64,000 nt of DNA from Pseudoxanthomonas sp. F37. Its GTDB lineage: Bacteria; Pseudomonadota; Gammaproteobacteria; Xanthomonadales; Xanthomonadaceae. Each line of letters begins with the position of its first letter. The stretch's first letter is position 1. The notes under the pieces were generated by a model that saw only the letters and a list, made by a program, of their open reading frames with translations, was not told the DNA's origin and ran no database searches. Of this stretch, positions 44,866 to 54,051 are shown in pieces. The position numbers and the translations under genes were made by a program. Location: positions 2,728,001 to 2,792,000 of the forward strand of contig NZ_CP095187.1 in assembly GCF_022965755.1 (NCBI RefSeq). The letters are read 5' to 3'.

Positions 44866-45756
44866 TCAATCCGCGCGCAGCTGCGCCAGGAAGACGCGTC
44901 CGGCCGGTCCGGGCGGCGTGTCCTTGCGCCATACCGCACGCATCGGCATCTGCGCATAGCGCGGATCCGCATCGGCGATGCGCAGGCGCTTCAGGCGTCC
45001 GGCGGCGAGATCCTCTTCGACGATGTGCAGCGGCATGTGGCCCCAGCCCAGGCCCGCACGCAGGAAGGCGTGCTTCGCACCCAGGTCGGCCAGGCGCCAG
45101 GTGAGCGGCGAGAGCACCGCGAAATCGCGACCGGCCGTCAGCGGCGTGCGGTCGGTGAGCACCAGTTGCACATGCCTGGCCGCGGTCTTCACCGGCACGG
45201 TGCCGCGCTGCGCGGCCATCGCGTGCGTGGGCGCCGCGACCGTGACGAAGGGCACCGCCAGCAGCGGTTCCGCCACCAGGTCGGCGGGCAGGTCCGGCAG
45301 CGAGCCCACCACGCCGATGCGGCACGTGCCCTCCAGCACCGGCTGGATCACGCCCCCCAGCACCTCCACGTACAACCGCAGCGGCGTGTGCGGAAACGCC
45401 GCGCGGCTGTGGGTGGCGGCGCGCGTCAGCGCCTCCATGGGGAACATCACGTCCACGGCGACCGAAAGTTCGGGCTCGAGTCCTTCGGCCACGCTGCGGG
45501 CGCGCGCCTTGAAGGTGTCCATGTGTTCGGCGACCGCGCGCGCTTCGACCAGCAGCAGTCGGCCGGCCTCGGTCAGTTGCGGGTAGCGGGCGCTGCGGTC
45601 GAACAGGCCGACACCCAGCTGCAGTTCAAGGTTGGCCAGCGTCTGGCTGACCACCGACTGCGCGCGGCGCAGCTTGCGGCCCGCGGCGGAAAAGCTGCCC
45701 TGCTCGGCGGCAGCGATGAAGGTGCGGAGCTGGTCGAGCGTGACGGCGTCGAGCAT
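44866..45756 (-). CDS. LysR family regulator
   Basis: 296 residues: HTH (LDQLRTFIAAAEQGSFSAAGRKLRRAQSVVSQTLANLELQLGVGLFDR) and an effector domain (about 90-295). Ribosome site AGGAG 6 bp upstream of ATG 45756. Divergent from the DoxX gene with a 111-bp gap containing the near-palindrome GATGGATATCATC (45771-45783), a candidate binding site. It probably controls doxX. Confidence 0.9.
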   Translation of the reverse strand: MLDAVTLDQLRTFIAAAEQGSFSAAGRKLRRAQSVVSQTLANLELQLGVGLFDRSARYPQLTEAGRLLLVEARAVAEHMDTFKARARSVAEGLEPELSVAVDVMFPMEALTRAATHSRAAFPHTPLRLYVEVLGGVIQPVLEGTCRIGVVGSLPDLPADLVAEPLLAVPFVTVAAPTHAMAAQRGTVPVKTAARHVQLVLTDRTPLTAGRDFAVLSPLTWRLADLGAKHAFLRAGLGWGHMPLHIVEEDLAAGRLKRLRIADADPRYAQMPMRAVWRKDTPPGPAGRVFLAQLRAD

Positions 45757-45867
45757 ATATCGCTCCTGACGATGGATATCATCGGAATATATAGGCTTCC
45801 GCGATGGGTCGCCACGGCCTAACCTGCGCACCGTACCCGCTGTACCCACCCATTCCCGGAGTCCACC

Positions 45868-46281
45868 ATGTCCACCGTTACCGTCACCCCGACCACCCCC
45901 CGCGTTTCCGCCCTGCGTGGCGCCGCCGACCTCGCCGGCCGCAGCCTGCTGGCCTCCCTCTTCATCATCTCCGGCCTGGGCAAACTGGCCGCTTACGCCG
46001 GCACCGCCGGCTACATGGAATCGGTCGGCGTCCCCGGCGCGCTGCTGCCGCTGGTCATCGCGCTGGAAGTGCTGGGCGGCCTGGCCATCGTCGTCGGCTA
46101 CAGGACCCGCGTGGTCGCCGGCCTGCTGGCGGTGTTCTCGATCGCCAGCGCGGTGCTGTTCCACAGCCAGCTGGGCGACCAGATCCAGCAGATCATGTTC
46201 CTGAAGAACTTCGCCCTGGCCGGCGGCTTCATCACCCTGGCCGCCCGCGGCGCCGGCGGCTGGAGCATCGACAACCGCTGA
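45868..46281 (+). CDS. DoxX family membrane protein
   Basis: 137 residues with four predicted helices. GRSLLASLFIISGLGKL, ALEVLGGLAIVVGYRTRVVAGLLAVFSIASAVLFH and FLKNFALAGGFITLAA are DoxX/YphA-type signatures. DoxX proteins occur in oxidative-stress or quinone-linked contexts. Controlled probably by the divergent LysR. Confidence 0.9.
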   Translation: MSTVTVTPTTPRVSALRGAADLAGRSLLASLFIISGLGKLAAYAGTAGYMESVGVPGALLPLVIALEVLGGLAIVVGYRTRVVAGLLAVFSIASAVLFHSQLGDQIQQIMFLKNFALAGGFITLAARGAGGWSIDNR

Positions 46282-46306
46282 CGCCGGTCCGCTCCACGCA
46301 TCGCCC

Positions 46307-46332
46307 GGAACGCCGGCGCCTGCCGGCGTTCC
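46307..46332 (+). terminator. Hairpin after doxX
   Basis: An 11-bp perfect stem (GGAACGCCGGC / GCCGGCGTTCC) with a 4-nt loop, 25 bp after the doxX stop. Without a T-run, so its strength is uncertain. Confidence 0.45.
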
Positions 46333-46420
46333 GCGCGTCCGGCGCTTGCCCGCACGCGGGTACAAGCCTGCCCGGAAGCGGCATGCCAGCGTGCGCCCTG
46401 CCCCTTCGCGGAGTCCCCGC

Positions 46421-47506
46421 ATGCGCCGCCGCCCTCTGCTCGCCCTCGGCATCGCCGTCCTGTCGATCGCCGGACCCGCCGTCGCCGCGGATACCGGTCG
46501 CCTCCCGGTGGCGCCGTTCGCCACCCTGCCCGCCGACGTGCGGCATCCGGAAAGCCTGGACGTGGACCCCGCGACCGGCGAGCTCTACGTCGGCACCTTC
46601 GACGCGCGCGCACCGGCGTCGGCACGCAACAACCAGCTGCTGCGCTTGGCCGCCGACGGCCGCGTGCTGGCGCAGCGCCGCTTCGGACCCACGCCACTGA
46701 CCGGCGTGGCCTTCCACGACGGCCACGTCTACGTGCTGAACTTCGGCGCGTCGAAACTGCAGCGCCTGCCCGCACGATTCGATGCGGACAGCGCGGTCGA
46801 GGATGTCGCCGCCTTCGCGGCCCTGTCGCCGGCGGCGCCGCCGGCCCGGCGCATCGACAATCCCGATGGCAGCCAGGACACGATCACGTTCGGGTCGCAG
46901 GGTTTTCCGGCGATCAACGGCCTGGTGTTCGACCGCGCCGGCACGCTGTACGTCTCCGACTCGTTCCAGGGCGCGGTCTACCGCATCGCGAACGCAGCGA
47001 CCTGCCGTCCGTGCAAGGTGGAGCTGTTCGCGCGCGATCCGCTGCTGGCGACGACCGGCGCATTGCCGTTCGGCGCGAACGGCATGGCCTTCAACGCCGA
47101 CCAATCCATCCTCTACATCAACAACGCCGGCGACGGCCGCGTGCTGCGCAAGCCGATGCCGGACGGCGCCATCGGCGTGCTGGCCGACGGCGTGTACGGT
47201 GCCGACGGCCTGCTCTTCCACGCCGGCCTGCTGTGGGTGTCGGCCAACCAGATCGATACGCTGGTGGCGCTGGACGAGCGAGGTCGCGTGCGCCATCGCG
47301 CCGGCGACTTCGCCGGCGTGGACGCGCAGGGCGCACCGCGCGGCCTGCTGTTTCCTGCGGCCAGCGCCGTGCAGGGGCGCCGCATGATCGTCGCCAACCT
47401 CGCCCTTCCGCTCAGCGCCGCGACCGGCGACGAGTGGGAAGAGGACATCACCCGCTGGAACCTCATGCAGTTCGAGCTTCCCGAGCCGCCCGCCCCTGCC
47501 CCCTGA
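46421..47506 (+). CDS. SMP-30/NHL-type secreted beta-propeller protein
   Basis: 361 residues. Signal peptide MRRRPLLALGIAVLSIAGPAVAAD. Repeated blades typical of SMP-30/gluconolactonase propellers: SLDVDPATGELYVGTFD, GLVFDRAGTLYVSDSFQGAVYRI, GMAFNADQSILYINNAGDGRVLR and DGLLFHAGLLWVSANQID. Enzyme function unproven. Starts a three-gene run. Confidence 0.82.
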   Translation: MRRRPLLALGIAVLSIAGPAVAADTGRLPVAPFATLPADVRHPESLDVDPATGELYVGTFDARAPASARNNQLLRLAADGRVLAQRRFGPTPLTGVAFHDGHVYVLNFGASKLQRLPARFDADSAVEDVAAFAALSPAAPPARRIDNPDGSQDTITFGSQGFPAINGLVFDRAGTLYVSDSFQGAVYRIANAATCRPCKVELFARDPLLATTGALPFGANGMAFNADQSILYINNAGDGRVLRKPMPDGAIGVLADGVYGADGLLFHAGLLWVSANQIDTLVALDERGRVRHRAGDFAGVDAQGAPRGLLFPAASAVQGRRMIVANLALPLSAATGDEWEEDITRWNLMQFELPEPPAPAP

Positions 47507-47516
47507 GGAACATGCC

Positions 47517-48023
47517 ATGCTCAACGTCACGCCGTTCGGTTGGTTGCATACCGCCATCAGCCTGGTCTCGCTGTTCGGCGGCCTGTACGCGCTGCTGCGC
47601 TACCACGACATCCGCTACGCGACCCCGCTGGGCAAGGCGTATACCTGGTTCACCGTCGCGACCTGCCTGACCAGCTTCTTCCTGATGCGCACCGGCAGGC
47701 TCAGCGAAGCGCATGGCCTGACCGTGCTGACGCTGGTCGTGCTGGCGGCGGCCGTGCTGCTGGGGCGCAACGCCGTGCCCGGATCGTGGCGGCACGTCGC
47801 CTCCGCCTTGGCGTTCACCCTGACCGTGTACTTCCATTTCATTCCCGGTTTCACCGAAACGCTGACGCGCGTGCCGATCGGCGCGCCGCTGGTGTCCGGG
47901 CCGCAGGATCCGCTGCTGCAGAAGCTCGTGGGCGGCACCTTGATGGTGTTCCTGATCGGCATGGTGCTGCAGGTGCGCGCGCTGCGCCGCGCACGTACGG
48001 CGCTGGCCCAGCCTGCCACCTGA
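47517..48023 (+). CDS. Membrane protein of unknown function
   Basis: 168 residues with four predicted helices and an aromatic/His pattern (WLHTAISLVSLFGGLYALLRY, FHFIPGFTETLTR). It looks like DUF2306-type small membrane proteins but I cannot fix a family. Starts 10 bp after the propeller gene. Confidence 0.7.
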   Translation: MLNVTPFGWLHTAISLVSLFGGLYALLRYHDIRYATPLGKAYTWFTVATCLTSFFLMRTGRLSEAHGLTVLTLVVLAAAVLLGRNAVPGSWRHVASALAFTLTVYFHFIPGFTETLTRVPIGAPLVSGPQDPLLQKLVGGTLMVFLIGMVLQVRALRRARTALAQPAT

Positions 48024-48043
48024 GCCGGCCGGACGCGGTGGCC

Positions 48044-48577
48044 ATGCTGACCGCGCTGCCCACGCTGGACGGACTGCTCGAAGCGCACGCGGCGTCATTG
48101 GGCGAAGACGCCATCGGGTACCGCCACCATGCGTACCGGGTGGCGAACTTCTACTGGCTGTTGGCGCCGGGCGATGCGGAGGCGCTGGAGAAGCTGAGCA
48201 TCGCCGTGGCCTTCCACGACCTGGGCATCTGGACGGCCGGCACGTTCGACTACCTGCCCCCGTCGCGCGAACTGGCGAGGGCCCACCTGCAGACCTCCGG
48301 CCGCACCGACTGGTGCGACGACGTCGACGCGATGATCGATGCGCACCACAAGGTCCGGCAGACGCCGCCGGGAACACGCGCCAGCGTGGAAACGTTCCGG
48401 CGCGCGGACTGGGTCGATGTCAGTCGCGGCCTGCGCCGTTTCGGCCTGCCGCGCGCCGCGGTGCGCGAGGTCATCGCCGCCTTCCCCAATGCGGGCTTCC
48501 ACCGGCGCCTGGCGGCCCTGACGCTGCGGCGGCTGTGGCGGCATCCGCTGGACCCCCTGCCGATGATGCATTGGTGA
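48044..48577 (+). CDS. HD-domain protein (putative phosphohydrolase)
   Basis: 177 residues. H-x-x-YR ... FHDLGIW carries the HD doublet, and further His (HLQTSG; DAHHKV) lie where HD proteins have metal ligands. Often called metal-dependent phosphohydrolases; substrate unknown. ATG 48044 chosen; 21 bp after the membrane-protein stop. Confidence 0.7.
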   Translation: MLTALPTLDGLLEAHAASLGEDAIGYRHHAYRVANFYWLLAPGDAEALEKLSIAVAFHDLGIWTAGTFDYLPPSRELARAHLQTSGRTDWCDDVDAMIDAHHKVRQTPPGTRASVETFRRADWVDVSRGLRRFGLPRAAVREVIAAFPNAGFHRRLAALTLRRLWRHPLDPLPMMHW

Positions 48578-48614
48578 GGGAACGGGCCGGCCCTCCCGCG
48601 CCGACGAACGGCCG

Positions 48615-48650
48615 TTGACTTATATAGTTAGGACTCCTAACTTATTGACA
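48615..48650 (+). promoter_or_regulatory. MarR promoter/operator, predicted leaderless
   Basis: TTGACT (48615-48620), 17-bp spacer, TAACTT (48638-48643) form a promoter. The perfect palindrome GTTAGGACTCCTAAC (48627-48641) overlaps the -10. The expected start site would fall at the ATG (48650) itself, so the mRNA may be leaderless; no ribosome site is seen before the ATG. Confidence 0.75.
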
Positions 48651-49294
48651 TGAACGATCCGTCCTTCCAACGCAGGCAGGCCACGCGGGGCCTGGAACAG
48701 CTCGCCCACCTGGTGCGTGCGCAATCCTGGCGGCAGGACGGCACGCCTTCGCTGCCGCCGACCCAATCGGCCGTCCTGAGCATGCTCGAAGGCACGGCGG
48801 ACGGCATGCGCGCGCGGCAGATCGCCGCACGCCTGGGCGTGTCGCCGGCCAGTCTCAGCGAATCGTTGAAGGCGATGGAAGGCAAGCGGTGGATCCGCCG
48901 CACGCCCGACCCCGTCGATGCGCGCGCCGCGCGCGTACGACTGACCGCGGCCGGATCGCGCATGGCGGTACAGTTGCAGCGCCCGGACCGGGGCATGGGC
49001 CCGCTGGTCGAGGCGCTGGGCGAAGCCGATCTCGGCGCATTGCTGCGCGTCACCCAGCTGCTGGTCAATGAAGCGCAGGAGCAGGGCCTGGCCACCGGCC
49101 TGCGGACCTGCCTGGGCTGCGAATTCTTCCGGCCGTTCGCCTCGGGCCGGCGCGATGCCCCACACGTCTGCGCGTTCGTCGACAAGCCGTTCGGCGACGC
49201 TGAACTACGGGTGGACTGTGCCGAGCAGCGGCCCGCCGACGACGACATCCGCCGCGGAAGCGTCCTTCGCTTCCGCCAACAGACTCCGCCCTAG
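48650..49294 (+). CDS. MarR family regulator with C-terminal Cys-rich tail
   Basis: 214 residues, longer than usual MarR (about 145-160). The wHTH is at 40-110 (ARQIAARLGVSPASLSESLKAMEGKRWIRRTPDPVDARAARV). The C-terminal extension has cysteines in CLGC, VCAF and DCAEQ, arranged CxxC ... C ... C, which could bind zinc or an iron-sulfur cluster. It begins a module with a secreted protein and a redoxin and probably regulates it. Confidence 0.85.
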   Translation: MNDPSFQRRQATRGLEQLAHLVRAQSWRQDGTPSLPPTQSAVLSMLEGTADGMRARQIAARLGVSPASLSESLKAMEGKRWIRRTPDPVDARAARVRLTAAGSRMAVQLQRPDRGMGPLVEALGEADLGALLRVTQLLVNEAQEQGLATGLRTCLGCEFFRPFASGRRDAPHVCAFVDKPFGDAELRVDCAEQRPADDDIRRGSVLRFRQQTPP

Positions 49295-49384
49295 GCGGAA
49301 AGAAGAAGGACGGCGCCCGACTGCAATCGGACGCCGCCCGGTACCTCCCACCCACCTACGAGAGCAAGCAAGAGGAACTTCATT

Positions 49385-50128
49385 ATGCGCCAGAACACCC
49401 CCCGACGTTTCGCGTTGGCCGCCGCACTCGCGCTGGCCATCGGCGGCGTGCACGCCCACGACGGCGGCATCCCGTCTGCCGCCAACAAGGCGGTGACCGC
49501 CGATTTCGACATCGTCCATACCAGGATCACCACCGACAGGAACATCGCCACGTTCCACATGGCCGTGTCCGGCAAGGCCGGCAAGAGCACGCCTGCCGCC
49601 ACCGGCAAGCTGGCCGGCAGCGACGTGTTCTCCTACGTGTGGCCGACCACCCTGGATCCCTACGAGGTCGGTTTCGAGAAGGGCGCCGGCATCCTGGCGA
49701 TGGCGGTCACCGCGCATCCGGATTTCGACGACACGCCGCTGTACGACGAGAACGGCGACGGCAGGCGCGACAACGACGGCAACCTCTGGCACAGCCATTG
49801 GGTCGTGCTGAAGCCGAACGACGCCTGCGGTCCCGGCGCGCTGGGCGTGGTCGACATTCCCGAAGGCAGCAAGCCGCGCCTGCCCAAGACCTGGCCCGGC
49901 TTCCCGATCCTGCTCGACAGCCCGGGCTGGAGCCCGACGCTCAATGCCGGGACGGTGGAAGTGAAGGTGCCGTTCGACGATATCGGCGTGGTCACCGCTG
50001 GCGGCTTCGACGGTGTCACCGCGGGCCTGCGCGTCAACGCCAGCGTGCATGCGCCGCTGCTGTGCGTGGTGGACGTGTTCAAGGTCGCCTCCGGCAACCT
50101 CAGCCTGCCCGGCAAGCCCAACCAGTAA
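49385..50128 (+). CDS. Secreted protein with Ca-loop-like motif
   Basis: 247 residues. Signal peptide MRQNTPRRFALAAALALAIGGVHA. A calcium-loop-like stretch DENGDGRRDNDGNLWHSHW is near residue 120; two cysteines are present (DACGP; LLCVV). Function unknown. Ribosome site GAGGAA 8 bp before the ATG. Precedes the redoxin gene by 61 bp. Confidence 0.7.
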   Translation: MRQNTPRRFALAAALALAIGGVHAHDGGIPSAANKAVTADFDIVHTRITTDRNIATFHMAVSGKAGKSTPAATGKLAGSDVFSYVWPTTLDPYEVGFEKGAGILAMAVTAHPDFDDTPLYDENGDGRRDNDGNLWHSHWVVLKPNDACGPGALGVVDIPEGSKPRLPKTWPGFPILLDSPGWSPTLNAGTVEVKVPFDDIGVVTAGGFDGVTAGLRVNASVHAPLLCVVDVFKVASGNLSLPGKPNQ

Positions 50129-50189
50129 ACCGGCTCCCGGCGCGGCCGGTCCATGCCGGACCGGCCGCGCGCCCCCGGAGACAATCTCC

Positions 50190-50741
50190 ATGAACACCCT
50201 CGATCGCCCGGCGCCACCGTGGCAGGTGGACCGCTGGTTCAACACCTCCCGTCCGCTTTCGCTGGACGCACTCCGCGGCAAGGTCATCGTGCTGGAAGCC
50301 TTCCAGATGCTGTGCCCCGGCTGTGTGTCGCACGGCCTGCCGCAGGCCGCGCGCGTGCACGCGACGTTCCCCGCGGAGCAGGTGGCCGTGGTCGGACTGC
50401 ACACCGTGTTCGAGCACCACGCGGCGATGACGCCGCTGGCGCTGGAAGCCTTCCTGCACGAGTACCGCATCCCGTTCCCGGTCGGCGTGGACCGACCCGG
50501 CGGGCAGGGCGGCATCCCGCAGACCATGGCGGCCTACGCCATGCGCGGCACGCCGACCCTGGTGCTGATCGACGCCCAAGGCCGTATCCGCCACCAGCAC
50601 TTCGGCCAGGTCGGCGATCTGGTGCTGGGCGCGCAGGCCGCGGCGCTGGTGCTGGAGGCGCAGGGCAGTGCGCGGGCGTCGCCGCGGGCCCAGGACACCG
50701 TGCCGGGCTGCGGGCCCGAGGGCTGCGCCCTGCCCGCCTGA
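50190..50741 (+). CDS. Thioredoxin-like (AhpC/TSA/TlpA) protein
   Basis: 183 residues. Redoxin fold with active-site CPGC (FQMLCPGCVSHGLPQ), and cis-Pro in RGTPTLVLIDAQG. The C-terminus adds CGPEGC. There is no signal peptide, so it is cytosolic. It may reduce the disulfide of the MarR tail or detoxify a peroxide; that is inference. Confidence 0.82.
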   Translation: MNTLDRPAPPWQVDRWFNTSRPLSLDALRGKVIVLEAFQMLCPGCVSHGLPQAARVHATFPAEQVAVVGLHTVFEHHAAMTPLALEAFLHEYRIPFPVGVDRPGGQGGIPQTMAAYAMRGTPTLVLIDAQGRIRHQHFGQVGDLVLGAQAAALVLEAQGSARASPRAQDTVPGCGPEGCALPA

Positions 50742-50828
50742 CCCTTGGCCGGTCCCGTCCGTCGGCGGCGTTCGAATGGACACAGGGGCTTCACGGTGCG
50801 TTCGCGCCACTCACGGTTGGATAGCACC

Positions 50829-50933
50829 ATGCCCCGCTCACCCGCTCCCGTGCCCTTCACGCTGCTCCACCGCCTGGGCTTCATGGGCCTGGGGATGACG
50901 CTGGCGGTGCTCGGCGGCGCCTTGTTCCCCTAG
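50829..50933 (+). CDS. Possible small membrane peptide (34 aa)
   Basis: 34 codons ending TAG at 50933: a basic start, then LHRLGFMGLGMTLAVLGGALF, one possible membrane helix. No good ribosome site; the short length and lack of homology make this tentative. Confidence 0.35.
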   Translation: MPRSPAPVPFTLLHRLGFMGLGMTLAVLGGALFP

Positions 50934-50937
50934 CGGA

Positions 50938-51327
50938 TCAGGGCGACGGGGCGTGCGGGTCCAACTCCTCCGCCCAGGCAAGCGCCAGCCCCTGCTCATC
51001 CTGCGCGAACGTGCGCAGGTCGGTGTGCGGCAGCAGGTGCGCCGCGACCCCGGTGGCCGCCACCAGCCAGCGCTTGTCGGTGACCAGGGCTGCGCGCGCG
51101 AAACGGCCAAGCTCGCCCAGCTTGGAGGCCGCATAGCGCAGGTCCTTGCCGACGGCTTCCAGCGAAATGCCCTGCAGGTCGCTCAGGTCGCTGAGCACGG
51201 CGATGCGCGGGAACCGCGCCAACCGCGCCTCCAGGTCCGCGATGCAGGCGTCATAGTCCTCGCCCGTCAACTGGCCGGTGAAACGGTAGGCGGCGACGTG
51301 CGGCAGGCTGGCCAGGATTTCGATCAT
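50938..51327 (-). CDS. STAS/SpoIIAA-like protein
   Basis: 129 residues: EILASLPHVAAYRFTGQLTGEDYDACIADLEARL and VLSDLSDLQGISLEAVGKDLRYAASKLGELGRFARAALVTDKRWL match the SpoIIAA-like family (PF11964). Often of unknown function; possible lipid or ligand binding. Confidence 0.8.
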   Translation of the reverse strand: MIEILASLPHVAAYRFTGQLTGEDYDACIADLEARLARFPRIAVLSDLSDLQGISLEAVGKDLRYAASKLGELGRFARAALVTDKRWLVAATGVAAHLLPHTDLRTFAQDEQGLALAWAEELDPHAPSP

Positions 51328-51394
51328 GCGTCCACTCCCTCATGCGGAAGCGGCGACCATAGCCGCCGCCGCGCACCAGGGTGTCAACAAGGCT

Positions 51395-52153
51395 TCACGA
51401 AGCTGGATCGCGGGCCACGTCGCGCCCCATCACCATCTCGATGACGCGCGAAGAACCACCCTCGTGGAAGCCCGTCCGCGGCGCGAACTCGCGCGGATTG
51501 TGGAAGGTGCCGAACAACAGGTCGAATACCGGAAGTTCGGAGTAGTTGTGCCGGTGCAGCCCTCGCGCATGGTGCCAGGAATGCATTTCCGGCCGCTCGA
51601 CGAACCAGCCCAGCCAGCGTGGCGTGCGCACGTTGGTATGGGTCAGCATGGCCAGCAGCGTGGCCGCCAGCAGCGCCGCCGTGGTGGCTTCCGGACTGAG
51701 GCCGACGATCACCGTCAGGGCCAGGCTGCCCACGGCCGTCCAGCCCAACGTGTCCAGCGGGCTGAACCAGAACGCGCTGAAGGTATCCAGCCGCTCGGTG
51801 CTGTGGTGCAGCTGGTGGCCGAAGCGCCACAGCCAGTCGTTGCCGTGGATGGCGCGATGCCACGCATACGCGCAGGCCTGGTAGACCAGCAGACCCACCA
51901 GCCCACCGGCCGGCCACGCCAGATGGCTGAGGTCGAACAGCTGCAGCGGCAGCAGGAACCGGGTCCACAGCATGGGCAGGTACGAGGACAGCAGGAAGTA
52001 GAACACCGCCGCCAGCACGCCCCGCGTGCGCCAGCGGGCGATGCGCGGCAGGGTGCGCGCGGGGGCGATCGCCTCCCACAGCATCAGCATGGCGTACATG
52101 CCGAAGAAGGCGAAGGACAGCGGATGGAGAAGCAGTTCGAGGGGCGTTGGCAT
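51395..52153 (-). CDS. Sterol desaturase / fatty acid hydroxylase family
   Basis: 252 residues, four to five helices. Eight-His clusters HRAIH, HQLHHS, HTNVRTP and HSWHHARGLHRHNYSEL are the di-iron ligands of this superfamily. Substrate likely a lipid or carotenoid, unknown. Divergent from the AraC gene. Confidence 0.88.
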   Translation of the reverse strand: MPTPLELLLHPLSFAFFGMYAMLMLWEAIAPARTLPRIARWRTRGVLAAVFYFLLSSYLPMLWTRFLLPLQLFDLSHLAWPAGGLVGLLVYQACAYAWHRAIHGNDWLWRFGHQLHHSTERLDTFSAFWFSPLDTLGWTAVGSLALTVIVGLSPEATTAALLAATLLAMLTHTNVRTPRWLGWFVERPEMHSWHHARGLHRHNYSELPVFDLLFGTFHNPREFAPRTGFHEGGSSRVIEMVMGRDVARDPAS

Positions 52154-52253
52154 GGCGGTAACGGCTCTGGTCTACTACGGGGGAGGCGGCACGATACGGG
52201 CCCTCGCGCCGTGCCACCGCAGCCATTTCCGCCGCCAACCTGACATTTCCGTC

Positions 52254-53291
52254 ATGCCGCGCCGCGAACGCCCCACCATCGCCCTGCTCGCCACCCACGG
52301 CGCCGCCGCCTCGGTGCTGTACGGCATGTACGACCTGTTCCACTCGGCCGGTCGCGACTGGCCCGCGATGATCGGCCTGCCCCCGGGCGAATCGGTCTTC
52401 CATCCGCTGATCGTGGCGCGCGACACCACCCCGCTGAACGTCGTCAACGACATCGTCGTCACCCCCCAGGCCGCCCTGCGCGACCTGCCCGCGCCCGACT
52501 ACATCTGCATTCCCGACCTGGCGATCTATCCCGGCGACATCGTTCTGCACGGCTACGAAGAGGAAGCGCGCTGGCTGCGCGACTGCCACGCGCGCGGCAG
52601 CGTGATCGCCGCGGCCTGCACCGGCGCCATGCTGTTGGCCGAAACCGGGCTGCTCGATGGCCACGACGCCACCACGCACTGGGCGTATTGCGACGCGCTC
52701 GCCGCGCGCCACCCCAACGTGCGCGTGCACCCGCAGCGCGTGGTCGTCAGCGCCGGCCCCGACCAGCGGCTGGTGATGGGCGGCGGCGGTTCCAGCTGGC
52801 ACGACCTGTCGCTTTACCTGATCGCGCGCGTGGCCGGGATCGAATGCGCCATGCAGACCGCGCGCGTGTTCCTGATCGACTGGCACCAGACCGGTCAACA
52901 GCCGTTCGCGAGCCTGGCGCGCACGCGGACGACGTCCGACGCGGCCGTCTCGCAGGCGCAGGTGTGGATCGCGCAGCACTACGACACGCCCTCGCCCGTC
53001 GCCGGCATGCTGCAGGCCAGCGGCCTGGCCGAGCGCACGTTCGCGCGCCGCTTCCAGCAGGCCACCGGACTGTCGCCGCTGGAATACGTGCACACGCTGC
53101 GCCTGGAGGAAGCCAAGCAGCAGTTGGAAGCCGGCGACGATGCCGTCGAAGCCATCGCCCAGGCCGTGGGCTACGAGGACGCGGCCTACTTCAGCCGGTT
53201 GTTCCGTCGCAAGGTGGGCCTGTCGCCCGCCCAGTACCGTCGGCGCTTCGGCGGCATGCGGCGGATGCTGCAGGAAGCAGGTACGCGCTAG
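52254..53291 (+). CDS. GlxA-type AraC family transcriptional regulator
   Basis: 345 residues: an N-terminal DJ-1/PfpI-like domain (about 10-205, CTGAMLLAETGLLDG with nucleophile-elbow-like Cys) and C-terminal AraC HTH (about 240-335, ASGLAERTFARRFQQATGLSPLEYVHTLRLEEAKQ). Expected target: a nearby or distant catabolic gene. Divergent from the sterol desaturase-like gene, which it may regulate. Confidence 0.9.
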   Translation: MPRRERPTIALLATHGAAASVLYGMYDLFHSAGRDWPAMIGLPPGESVFHPLIVARDTTPLNVVNDIVVTPQAALRDLPAPDYICIPDLAIYPGDIVLHGYEEEARWLRDCHARGSVIAAACTGAMLLAETGLLDGHDATTHWAYCDALAARHPNVRVHPQRVVVSAGPDQRLVMGGGGSSWHDLSLYLIARVAGIECAMQTARVFLIDWHQTGQQPFASLARTRTTSDAAVSQAQVWIAQHYDTPSPVAGMLQASGLAERTFARRFQQATGLSPLEYVHTLRLEEAKQQLEAGDDAVEAIAQAVGYEDAAYFSRLFRRKVGLSPAQYRRRFGGMRRMLQEAGTR

Positions 53292-53295
53292 CCGA

Positions 53296-53970
53296 TCAGG
53301 CGCGGCGCAACGACCAGAAACCGATGTCGCGCCGCACGCGGTATCCCAGCCGCTCGTACAACGCCTTCGCCCGCACGTTTTCGTAGCTGACGTGCAGGAA
53401 CGGCTGCCGCCCGTGCGCCAGGGTGTCGTTGCTCAGCCAGGCGGTGAGGCGCCGCGCGTAGCCATGGCCGTTGAAGTCCGGATGCGTGCAGATGGCGCTC
53501 ATCTCGCGGTGGCCGTCGTCGCCGAGCCGCTCACCGATCATCGCGGCCAGGCGGCCATCGCGGTAGATGCCGAAGTAGCGCCCCATGTCCATGGTCCGCG
53601 TGCGGAAATAGTGCGGATACACCCGGGCGGTCAGCGCCAGCACGTCGGCGCGCTGCGCCTCGCCCAGCGGCGCGATCTCCGGGCCCTCCACCGGCGCCAG
53701 CGGCGCGTCGCAGACCATCTGCGCGAGCGGCCGGAAGGCCTGCAGCTGCCATCCTGCCGGCAGCGCGGGGACCACCCCGAGCAGGTACACCGACTCCCCC
53801 GGCGCCACCAGGCGTCCGAGCGCATCGCCCACGTGCACCCCCGCATGGGCCACGCCCAGGAAGGGCGCATGGTCGGCCGGATAGCGCGCCACGTCGCCGG
53901 CGCGCAGGGCGATGCCGGCGTGGATCGAAGCCAGGGCGGACCAGAACGGGTTGTCGAGGGGCGTCGTCAT
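53296..53970 (-). CDS. GNAT family N-acetyltransferase
   Basis: 224 residues. C-terminal GNAT domain with MSAICTHPDFNGHGYARRLTAWLSND (the Q/RxxGxG/A CoA site reads NGHGYA) and FLHVSYENVRAKALYERLGYRVRRDIGFWSL. The N-terminal 100 residues form a related or degenerate half. Substrate unknown. Convergent with the AraC gene, 4 bp apart. Confidence 0.85.
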   Translation of the reverse strand: MTTPLDNPFWSALASIHAGIALRAGDVARYPADHAPFLGVAHAGVHVGDALGRLVAPGESVYLLGVVPALPAGWQLQAFRPLAQMVCDAPLAPVEGPEIAPLGEAQRADVLALTARVYPHYFRTRTMDMGRYFGIYRDGRLAAMIGERLGDDGHREMSAICTHPDFNGHGYARRLTAWLSNDTLAHGRQPFLHVSYENVRAKALYERLGYRVRRDIGFWSLRRA

Positions 53971-54051
53971 CGGCGTGCACGCGGCAGGAATCAGGATTAT
54001 CCACGAAGGGCCCCCGGTGCATCCGACGGGGGCGCTCCGTATGCTGCGCGC

